Of a DNA stretch of 64,000 nucleotides, positions 11,560 to 21,100 are shown in pieces. Within the stretch, counting starts at the first letter, position 1. Each line of letters starts with the position of its first letter. A program made the position numbers and the translations under genes. This DNA is from Zopfochytrium polystomum (Eukaryota > Chytridiomycota > Chytridiomycetes > Chytridiales > Chytridiaceae): contig JAIVFJ010000060.1 in assembly GCA_025765615.1 (NCBI GenBank), forward strand, positions 248,001-312,000, given 5' to 3'. Under the pieces are notes generated by a model, which made no database searches, had not been told where the DNA came from, and worked only from the letters and a program-made list of their open reading frames with translations.

Positions 11560-13405
11560 TCGTGACCATTTTCGTTGCTCATGCCACACCTTCGCTGCCT
11601 TCTTCTGCCCTCTCTCAGTATGCATGTGGTAGATTTCGCTGCCAACTGTCTTTGCTTTGAAGTGTTTGGCCCCGAGCAACGGCTGTCTCTGGGTTGAGGA
11701 TGCATTGCTGTGGTGCGCTGATCGCAATCTCGATAGTGTGAGTTAGTAGACGCTGCTTCTTTTCAACTGCAAGATCAGCAATCACTGACGCAAGCTTGTC
11801 ATCAAGTGATGAGGTCAATGGGTGGTGCTGCAGTTGGAGCACGGTTGATGCACCAATGCGCATGAACATCATTGACCGAAATAGATTGATTTCCGTTGAG
11901 TGCAGCTGTGATCTCGTGAGCGCACAGAAGCCCCAGTGTGGTCCTGAAGTGATGTGCGCAAATAGGACTTGGCTGCATGGACGTGGCCAAATTCAATTGT
12001 TTGAGCACGAGGTTGAGAGCGTGAGACGTGATTTTGGTGACACCAGTAGATAGATACACGAATCATTTCTTGTTACCAAACCATGTTTCTTTTTTGTGTT
12101 AGGTTCTGCTACCCGTGCACAGTGATCTCTCCTTCTGTTTTCGTTTTTCAACCCGGCCACAAAAGTCCCTCTCCTGTGTCTTTTCCGTTTTTGCAATCCC
12201 ACAACTGACAGTGCTTTTTTTCTTTCTGCTTAAATTGAAATCATCCCTCGACATACTTGATCGCGTCAGGCCATCATTCGTTGTACGTTGCTTTTAGGCT
12301 TGCTTCAGCTTGGTGAAACGCATCGTCAGTTTTTACGTGGCAAACCAAGGTCCAGTCCCGCGACAAGCCCGCATTGTCGCCATTGAACATCAGCTTAACT
12401 TTTGCCGTGACATTCTTATTAATGTGTCAGTGGCAAAGGAGATTGGTGGCTCCTGGAAAGACTTCTGTGATAGAATTCATCAATGCTAGTTCCTGGTCAG
12501 TGATGGTAACGCCTGGCCATAGCCCATTCAACAAATCAGCAAGCTGTTGAAATGCCCAAGTGTAATCTGCGACCTCCTCTCGAGACAAAAAAAAGAAGGC
12601 GACGTTCAGTGTGGTGCCGTTCTCAGAGATGGTGACAATATGGAGGAGCGGCAGCTGAAACTTGTTCGTTCCTTTTTGTACATGCAATCCATCAGAAGCG
12701 CAGATGGCCAACTTCGAAACGTTTCGATCACGATTGCTGATGTAAAAAAAAGATGCTGCACCCTTTGATTTGCGGGATTGCGCTGGAATGAGTGGTTTTA
12801 CCTGCTTGCTTGCAATCGTTTTAAGAAGAGCTTCCATCAGTCTGTCCGCCGAGTTCTTCCATTCTCAGCTTTTGCTGCATATTTGCCACATCTTTGGATC
12901 CAACGAGGATACCAGGGAATTTGGATCGAATAGACTGCAAGATGACATGATTTCCTACTCCATTGCTTGGAAGTGCTCGAAAGTGACTGATGGCCTGAGG
13001 AGACATGGATCGAGCGGCAGCAAGAGATCGGAAACCTTCTGGAGAACATGTATGGACGCCATTTGTGGTAATGAGCTTCCACATTCCCTGCTTGTCACGG
13101 ATCTTGATAAGCTGTCCTGTTAGTTAGAATGTGTACGAGATTCGCTGGGTGCTAGTGTTTGGTCACCGATTGATATCTTCATCTGGTTGATATTCCTGCT
13201 TTCGAAAGGTTCCACTTTGTACACAACCGATTTGGACCCTCTCGCCGTCGCCACTCATGACTGACACGGCGTAAGCATGCTGGAAGGCGTATTGCTTCAC
13301 AAAAAAGGCGACGAGTTCAGCTGTGGATCTGAATGTCTGATCATTGGGCGGTGACAGCTGTCCGAATCCACTTTTGTTTGTCTTCGTCAAAAAGGACAGA
13401 GACAT
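11560..13405 (-). pseudogene. decayed MULE (Mutator-like, FAR1-type) transposase
   Basis: Pieces of one MULE transposase lie in order on the minus strand. The FAR1-like DNA-binding segment is at 13405-13163 (FRSTAELVAFFVKQYA, VQIGCVQSG) and continues at about 13110-13040 (GMWKLITTNGVHTCSPEG). A linker carries FPGILVGSKDVANMQQK. The DDE core follows at 12837-12300 (LPLLHIVTISENGTTLNVAF, ITDQELALMNSITEVFPGA, LLC then HINKNV). A SWIM-like zinc finger lies at about 11990-11900 (CAHHF, GLLCAHEI, DVHAHW). A C-terminal ILNPETAVARG segment and a CxxxNGHxxxxC knuckle-like end are near 11720-11570. Frameshifts near 12840 and several stops (for example after LLCH and around WPDAIKYVEG) break the frame. 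Order and motifs make the family call strong; it cannot be functional as read. Confidence 0.85.
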
Positions 13406-14136
13406 GGTGCGGAGTCACCACGAAACCCTTTGTCTGCAACAACCTTCTCATCTGTGCCAAGGAGGGTGACAAGTTCTTCACAAGCGATTTGCAGATTGGG
13501 GTGGGATCCACAAGCAAAAGCCGTTGCTGACAAAAACAGTCTTAACTGATCCAATTGCCGTCCCAACGAGGAAGCCAATGCCAGCGTGGTTCAATTTGTG
13601 TGAGTAGCCAGACTTCTTTCGTTTTTGCTGTTCTGGCACATGCACATCAATTCCGTCAACATACATCAAAAATGCATCTGATGTCCAGTTCTGCCACTGA
13701 TCCTTAAGAGAAAACATGAAAATTTTAGAAAAGATAAAGGCAGCATTGTTTGTAACCTCCACAATTGAAGCAAGATACTTCAGACCAAGGTCGGACCACG
13801 TGTGCCAAGATTGGTGACTGCACCCAAGTACATTCCTTGCAACGGTTTGCGTTGGGTACACTCTCAAAAGGTAAGGGCCACAAAGGTGCAGAGGTTGTGG
13901 GTTTGGGAACTGGCAGTGGCGAGCTTGAATTTGTTCCCACAGAGACTGGCAGACCCATGGTCTGACACCAAAAATCCACGGAAGTCTTCATCATTCACTG
14001 CTCGATATCGCTTTTTTTGGGGCTGCAGGGGTACTGTGCTTGTCAAACCATTGTCATAATGGAGAACCTTCGGTGGAAAAGGGCCTCCCATTGCCATTCG
14101 TTCATGGTGGCTGATGAATGGCGAGGTGGATGCCAT
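13387..14136 (-). pseudogene. decayed DDE transposase (Harbinger/DDE_Tnp_4-like)
   Basis: Minus-strand frames together resemble the catalytic core of plant/fungal DDE_Tnp_4 transposases. They carry NWTSDAFLMYVDGIDVHVPE (first catalytic Asp in VDG), then GYSHKLNHAGIGFLVGTAI. After a frame change near 13530 come ACGSHPNLQIACEELVTLLG and KVVADKGFRGD (second Asp in ADKGFRGD). The third acidic residue is not found: the homology stops at about 13410, exactly where the FAR1 segment of the MULE pseudogene begins. An upstream frame (14136-13864) may be its N-terminal part. The two frameshifts and the truncation make it non-functional. Confidence 0.75.
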
Positions 14137-14227
14137 TTGTATTGGTATCCAAACATCAAAACATCAACAACCTCCCCTCTTTTGCAAAGAAGACAGCCGA
14201 ATTGGGGCAAGTCCATGGACCAAATCG

Positions 14228-14520
14228 GGGGCACACGCCCCAAAAAATGTATTCACGCTCCAAAATAAATGCACACGCGCCAAAAAAAAAATGCACGCGC
14301 CCTACGAAAAGTGCATGCACTCCATTTTGATATTCGCCTGGTCAATTGAAAATGACAGCAGACGCGCCAAATGAGCTTGCATTTTCGCGTTTTGCTTGTG
14401 AGATGGTGGAATTTTGGTGTGGTGCTACGCAAAAGATTTTGGAGTGCGTGCAAGTTATTTGGAGCACGTGCTAGTTTATTGTTGCGCGTGCCCTGTTTTG
14501 GGGGCTTTGCATTTTTGCCA
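14228..14520. repeat. cluster of short inverted repeats, CACGCGCCAAAA type
   Basis: The left half carries repeated CACACGCCCCAAAA, CACGCTCCAAAA, CACACGCGCCAAAA and CACGCGCCC. The right half carries the complementary forms TTTTGGTGTGGTG, TTTTGGAGTGCGTGC, TTTGGAGCACGTGC and TTGCGCGTGCCC. The arrangement is like the subterminal repeats of a DNA transposon or a small non-autonomous element. It sits just upstream of the DDE transposase remnant. Confidence 0.65.
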
Positions 14521-14559
14521 CCCAGCCCACTTGTCGGACAGGATGGCGTGATCACCATA

Positions 14560-15740
14560 ATAAAGAGGAATTGAAAGACAAACTGCAGTGTGATGGAAAA
14601 CGAAGAATCCGACAAAGTCAGCTCAAGCGACAAGTCCATTCTCCCTGGCAGAGCACGAAAAAAAGATTACAACAACCGCTGGGAACAGAAACACACCAAC
14701 TGATTGAGCAAGGTCTGCGCCGCTTCAACTGGAGTCAACTTCCAACCCTGACAAGCTCAGAGTCAACCACATAGCAAAACACTTTCCAAAGGTCACCCGC
14801 TTCTCCACTCCCTTCCTCAACAACAAAATCACAGGTGGGTTTCGTTCTATTTGCTCATACACCAGTCAAACTAATCTTCAGCGATTCAATGGCAGAGTGG
14901 AAGGTTAAGACCTCAAAGGTGCAGTATCTCAGCTCTCTTGAAACTGCCTTGGCTTCTTCACTGGGAAAGTCACAGTCCAAATTGAAGAAGGAGCAGGTGA
15001 AACAGACCAACTCAAAGTTCTTCCTCTCTTGGCTCAGGCTCATCCTCATCAAGCCTCCCAAAAGCTCCTGCTCATCAGTGTCTTCCCTCCCAACACCAAC
15101 TGCGTCTTCCCCATTCCGAACGTTTCATTGCGTCAGAAGAGCAACACATGTCAAACATGTACTCTGAGGATGTGCACACTTCCAGCAGCCGAAAACAACA
15201 GAGGCCTGAGTTCACACCATTCAGCATCGATGACCATGACATCAGGTACAATGCCCCTCCACCCCAAGCAATGGGCATCAACCTCACAAACCAGGTCACG
15301 TATGGCCAAATGCTACTGACAAGAACCGTCCCTTACTCCAGTCTCCTCCGCGGCCTCGAATGGGGGGGAGCTTGTTGGAAAAGGACGCAGGGTGCTCATC
15401 ATCCAACATCTTCCTGTCAGCAAAGGAGAATTTGGTGGTTATCCCTCCTCAGCATGTGTATCACATCATCAACAACGAAGAGCAAAAACTGATTTTTGTC
15501 CTTCTCTACGTCATGTCGGGGACACACACTTACTCATGAGGTTGAGAATGACCGACAGAGCTTGATTGTTCAAATTGAGCGCTTGTCGGACAAAGGGGGC
15601 AGTGGTTGGTTTGTCCCAGGCCACGAAGAGTGGAACGATATTATTACGGAGGTGGTCCTTACCTTATCGGGTTCCACGTCATTCCTCCTCCCCACCTTGT
15701 CAGGGATACCTTGCTGTAACGTGTAACGTAAACGCAGCAA
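14560..15740 (+). pseudogene. unassigned degenerate coding remnants
   Basis: Plus-strand frames change repeatedly but read like protein: a start-like MENEESDKVSSSDKS near 14592; LRVNHIAKHFPKVTRFSTPF near 14757-14816; VTVQIEEGAGETDQLKVLPL near 14969-15028; FTPFSIDDHDIRYNAPPPQA near 15215-15275; and VVIPPQHVYHIINNEEQKLI near 15436-15495, which is faintly cupin/JmjC-like. Stops and frame changes interrupt them. This could be a decayed host gene or transposon cargo; I do not recognise it. It abuts the intact DUF4139 gene. Confidence 0.35.
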
Positions 15741-15758
15741 AGCTTCTTCTACTTGACG

Positions 15759-17824
15759 ATGGTGACTGCGCCCACGAACAACGACGACGCCAGCACCACC
15801 GCCACCGCCGCCGACCACAGCCACGTCCACGATGCCGCCGCCCACCCCGTGAGCGCCGTGACCGTCTTCCGCGTCGACCGCGCCGAAGTAGTGCGCGTCG
15901 TGTCCGTCCGCCTGCGGCCGGGCCTCAACACGGTCGCGGTCCAGCACCTGCCGTCCTGCCTCGACGAGAACTCGATCCGCGTCGACGGCGGCTCCGGCTC
16001 GGGCACGGGAACGACCACCATCCTCGATGTCGTCTACACCCCGCCGCCGCTCCCCGCGGCAACGCCCCCAAAACCCCCGGCTGAAACCTCCGCCGTCCTC
16101 GCCGGCCTCGCAAAGAAGCGCGACGCCCTGTTGGCCGAAAAGTCGGCTCTCGAGACCCAGCTGCACGTCGTCACCGGCTACGCCAAGGCCATCCAGCCTG
16201 ACCACTCCGACGGCGCTGGCCTCTTCAAGTTTCTCGACTCCTTCATGGAACGCCGTCGCGCCGTGTACGACGCCATCGTCGCCCTCAACGACGAGATCGA
16301 CGAGGTCCAGGCTCGGATCCGCGAAGCCACCCCCGCAAAGGCCGTCGACGAGTTCAAGCTGCGCGCCGTCGCCGTCACCATCTCCGTCCACGCCGAGAAC
16401 GAATGCGACGCCGAGATCCGGCTGTCGTACGCCGTCTCGGGCGCCAGCTGGACCCCGCTGTACGACCTTCGCGCTCTCCTATCCGGTGAAACAGCGGGGG
16501 CGTCGTCGCCTTCTGGCGGCGATTCGTTGGAGGAGGACAAGGGCCCCGCCGCCCCCAAACACAAGGCCGCCGCGGCCGCCGCCTCCGCCGACCGACATCG
16601 CGTCTTGCTGCATTACCGCGCGTCCGTCTCCCAGCGCACTGGGGAGCCCTGGGACAACGTCGCCTTGACTCTCAGCGCCGCGTCACCGCAGATAGGATCG
16701 GCTGTGCCAACCCTCTCGCCCTTGATGGTCCGCGAGACGCCGCACTTCGCCGCCCGTCCTTCAGGTTTCAGCAGCCGAGCCCCCTCATCAGCATATCGAA
16801 AAACTGCCTCAGTGCAAGAGGAAGTTGACGAGGCCACAGAACGGCTCAGAGGCAGCATAGAAAGAATCATGTCGCGCGGTGAGAAATTGGAGTCGCTCGA
16901 ATACCAATCAGCACCACTGGAGTTCCGTTCACGCGGCACCGCTGTCGTCCACAACTCGGTCACAGCCAGCTTTGTCATTCGCGGACTCTCTACGATTCCC
17001 AGCGACAGCGACAGCGAAGCAAAGTCGCAGTCGCACAAGGTGTCCGTAGCCGAGCTAGCTTTCGACAATGTCGACCTGGAATGGGTAACGGTTCCAAAGG
17101 CGCTGGCGACTGTTTTCCTGCAGGTGAGTTTGCTATCAGCTGTTTTTTGTTTTTCGTGTGGAACCGCGTCGGGTTCGATTGATGGCGATAAACGCTAACG
17201 CAACTTGCGGACCGCCGGGCCGAAATCACCAACCCCTCCTCTTTCCCAACGCAGTGCAAGGTCAAAAATACGTCCGACTACCCCCTGCTCCCCGGCCAGT
17301 CCTCGGTATTCTTTGGCAACTCGTTCGTCGCCAAATCGTCGATCCCGCTCGTCGCTCCGCACGAGAGCTTCTCCGTCTCCCTCGGAGAAGACAGCGCCGT
17401 CCGCGTCACCTACCACCCGCGCATCAAGCGCCTCCTCCAGCCTACCTCCGCCCTCTTCACCGCCAGCATCAGCACCACCTACTACAGCCAGGGCATCACG
17501 GTCCACAACGCTCGCCTCACCCCGCTCCGCCGCCTCGTCGTCCGCGACCAGCTCCCCGTCTCCGCTGACGCCAAAATCAAGGTCAACGTCCTCGCCCCCG
17601 CTGAAATGCCCGTCGGCCCCGACAGCTGGATGGGCGCGACCGTCCGTGACGGCGTCCGCGCGCGCTACGCTCAAAAGAACGACGAGAGCCCTTCTGACGG
17701 AGACGCCGGGAACGGCATCGTCGAGTGGCTGTGCGCGAACGTTGCCCCCGCCGCTGTGTTCGACTTGACGCTGGCGTGGGAGATCTCGGCTCCCTTGGAG
17801 ATGCACTGGTCGATACAGCTGTAG
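15759..17824 (+). CDS. DUF4140/DUF4139 protein with an internal R-SNARE-like segment
   Basis: Two exons (15759-17123, 17255-17824), both ends in frame, give about 644 aa. The first ATG is used; the longer frame starts at TTG. Residues about 30-130 match the DUF4140 N-terminus (AVTVFRVDRAEVVRVVSVRL ... LPSCLDENSIRVDG). A coiled coil lies at about 115-205. The DUF4139 beta-rich region follows (LSYAVSGASWTPLYDLRA; EPWDNVALTLSAA; TSDYPLLPGQSSVFFGN; VEWLCANVAP). These domains define the F37C4.5/mucoidy-inhibitor-like family, whose biochemical role is unknown. Residues about 350-393 (VQEEVDEATERLRGSIERIM, SRGEKLESLEYQSAPLEF) strongly resemble the second half of a synaptobrevin motif, including the Arg at the zero-layer position. 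No transmembrane anchor is seen. The gene is convergent with the NLR-like gene, whose stop is 355 bp away. Confidence 0.85.
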
Positions 17825-18178
17825 TGTAACTGGCTGTGGGGCGCTGCTCAGGGTTGGGAGGGATTCAGGCGTTTTGTCATAGCGGGCTTTTGTTTGTTCC
17901 TCTCTCTTTTTCTTGGAACCATCCTTCGCATCCAGCGTCCTTTGCGCCTCGATTTACAAAGGGAAATGTCATCACCCTCACGCTCTCGATGAAATCGAGC
18001 TATACAACAGCGTATTCATATATCTTTCAGAGCAAATGTGTGTTGCGATGGTGGAACTTGAGGAGTTGCTTGCTGGCCAAAAAGGGCATAGATGAAGGGG
18101 AGGAGGAGAGAGAGAGAGAGAGAGCGGAATCCAAAGAACCAGAGCGCAAGAGAGCGACTAACTCCATCGTCGTCTCTG
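17825..18178. other. convergent intergenic spacer
   Basis: 3' flanks of the DUF4139 gene (plus) and the NLR-like gene (minus). A short (GA)n is at about 18107-18122. No gene is seen. Confidence 0.6.
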
Positions 18179-21100
18179 TCAGCCGAACCACGCCGTGTCC
18201 ACCGCCACCGCCGGCATGGCGATAGCGAGCGCCATTCCCGCCCCCAGCGCGAAAAACCGCGACTCGTCCACAATTTGGATTTCGCCGCGGAGCTCGGGCG
18301 GCAGCCAGAACGGGACCAGCGCGTTCTCAAGAGCAACCCACCCGGCGTCCACCGCCGCCGCCGCCGCCGCCTCCGCTGAAGGCACACCAACCGAGCCGCC
18401 TCTCGCAACGAGGCCCTGATCTGCAAACACGTCGATCCACTCCACGTCGTCTCCAACCGCCGCCTCATCCGCCTCCATCCCGGCGCCGTCGCCGACGTCG
18501 CCGCCGCCGCCGCCAGTCCCGCGCTCCGCGAGCACCCGCGAAAACTCCCGCCCCGTCACCGAGTCCCACACCAACACGGCGCGCCCGCCGTCCCGCCGCC
18601 CAAACGCCACCCACCGCCCGTCTGCGCTCACCGCCGCCGCCACCGCGTCGTCCCGCCGCACCGTAAACTTGTGCACCTCCAACCCCGTCGCGACGCTCCA
18701 CACCCGCACCGAGCGGTCGTCCGCCGCCGACACCACCAGCTGCCCGCCGCCCCCGTCGACGTTGCTGATCCCCACGCTCGTCACCGCCCCGCGGTGCCCC
18801 TCCAGCCGGTGCACCTCGCGCCCCGTCGCTACGTCCCACACCCGCACCGTCTTGTCCGCGCTGCCCGACACCACCAGCCGCCGGTCGCCGCTCACCGCCG
18901 CGCACTTGACCCGCTTCGCGTGCCCGCCGCCGCGCTCGTCCGGCGATTCGCCGCTCGAGGCGCTCCAGATGCGGATCAGCTGGTCGTACCCTGGGAAAGA
19001 AGGCGCGGCGAGTCGGGGTCGTAAGATTTTGCGGTTTCTTTACCCCCCAACTTGGGGAGGCGGGGGAGGCGGGGGAGGGGGGAGGGGAGGTAGGGGGAGG
19101 TATTCTCAGACAACTGACCGCCAGACACGATGAACCGGCCGTCCGGACTGTACGCAAGCGAGTGAATCTCCGTGTGGTGCGACTGTAAAATCTGCAGCTG
19201 CTCGCCCGTGTCCGCATTCCAAACGCGTATCGACTTGTCGGAGCTCCCCGAGACCACGCGGCCCCCGTCGGGGCAGAACGCGACAGAGTGCACCTCGCTC
19301 TCGTGCCCGATGCACACGGCGAGCTCTTGCCCCGTGTTCGCCGACCACGTCCGCACCGTCGTGTCGTAGCTGCCGGATACCAGCCGCTGGCCGTCCGGGC
19401 TGTACGCCACGCCGTTGACGTAGCCCAGGTGGCTCGTTATTCTTAACGCCTCTTGGCCTTGTTCGAAGTCGTAGATGTAAATCATCTTGTCTCTGAGTCA
19501 AGGCAGGATTAGGACAATCGATGACCGTGAGGGTGCTGAGCAAGCTCTCGATGTTTTTTGGGGGAGAAGGGGTAGAATACCTGCTTCCAACAGCGAGAAA
19601 TCGCCCGAGGGGATTAAAGGCCACCGACGTGGTGTAAAAGGCGGCATTCCACTGGCCTGCCCGCCCCCGGCCCCCAAACTTGAACAGCTGCTTTCCCGTC
19701 GCGACGTCCCACACCCGGGTCGTGCAGTCCATGCCGGCAGAGGCGATCCGCGCGCCGTCCGGACTGAACGCGACCGCGGACGTCCACCCGACGTGCCCGA
19801 CCAACTCGCGCAGCTTTTCCCCAGTCTCTGCGTCCCACACAAACACCTCTCCCCGCTCGCCCCCCGACGCAATCATCCGCCCGTCCGGGCTAAACGCCGC
19901 CCCGTGCACCTCCCCGCTGTGCCCCACCAGCCGCCGAACCTCCTCCCCGGTCGCCGCCTCCCACACCCGCACCGTCCGGTCCCACGACCCAGACACCACC
20001 CGCCGCCCGTCCGCGCTGAACGCCGCCGCGTGCACAAGGCTCGTGTGCCCCTCCAGCACGTTCACGCACCCGGACCACCGCGCCAGCCCCCCGCGCTCCG
20101 CCGCCGCCGCGCGGATCCCCGCCGGCCCGCGCTCCGCCATCAACCGGTGGAACGCCGACTCCGACGGCGACAGCGGCACCGCGCTAAAGTACACCTGCAG
20201 CGCTGACTCGCGCAGCGGGATCTGGAACATTTGTACCGCTCGCCGCACGTCCTGCAGAAGCCCCCGCATCTTGAACCGCCCCGTCGACGGCGTTTGGACC
20301 TCCACGTCCTCGCCGACGGCTTGCTCCAGCGCGACCGTCGCCGGGACGGCGAGGGAGACGCACTGCAGGAGGCTAAGGGCTTCAAGGAGGTGGTGCGCGT
20401 TTGCGAGGAAGAGCGAGCATAGCTGCGCGGTCAAGTCGGGGCTCAGGAAGCCTCTTTGCTCGTCGCCGACGAGCCTGGGCTGCTCGTTCAAAGCAGCAGG
20501 TCCTTCTCCTTGTTCAAGCTCGACAATCGGCTGCAACGAGTCGATCGTGGCGCAAGCGTGCTCCCAGAAATGCTTTGCCGAATACCGCACGTGCTCGGGA
20601 ATGTCGCTCTTGACTTTGGCTTCAAAGTTTGGAACGTCTGCGTGAAAGCCGGGCAGCGCCAAGTTGCACATGTTGAATTTGAGGTTCCTGTTCAATGCCG
20701 TAATGCACCACTTTGCGATGAGGGCGTGGTCCTTGAAAACGTCTATTTGAAACAGTGGGTTCTTGCAGCGGGACATGTCCACCAAGTAGTCTTTGACCGA
20801 CTTGTGGAAGATCCTCAACTTCTTTGTGGTTGTGTCTAGAACCAAAACGGGCTCGAGCATCCTGATTGCCCTGTACACATCCACCGGATCATCTTCAGAC
20901 AGCAAGGACACGATTCCTGTCGCGGTCAACGGCTCATGAACGAGAACAATTGTCGATAAAACGTACCGCAGAGTCGTCTGCAGAACGGTCGCGCCAAACA
21001 TGCGCTCAAATGTCCGCGTGTACATTGCGTCCATGCTCCCGTCCAGCTTTCCTCCCTCTGGAAGATCCTGAATCACAGAGAGCGTGATCGAGTCTGACGA

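Noticed and set aside
11560..13405. Reassignment of TGA to Trp in this genome
   Set aside because: Host genes end at TGA (LEU2, CNBD2-like) and use TGG for Trp; the element also has frameshifts and other stops, so decay explains it.
15570..16391. Long minus-strand frame opposite the DUF4139 gene (273 codons)
   Set aside because: Shadow of GC-rich codon bias; no domain, and the plus-strand frame has clear family motifs.
19487..20645. Long plus-strand frames opposite the WD40 repeats
   Set aside because: Antisense shadows of the repeated WD40 codons; low-complexity Pro/Arg content.
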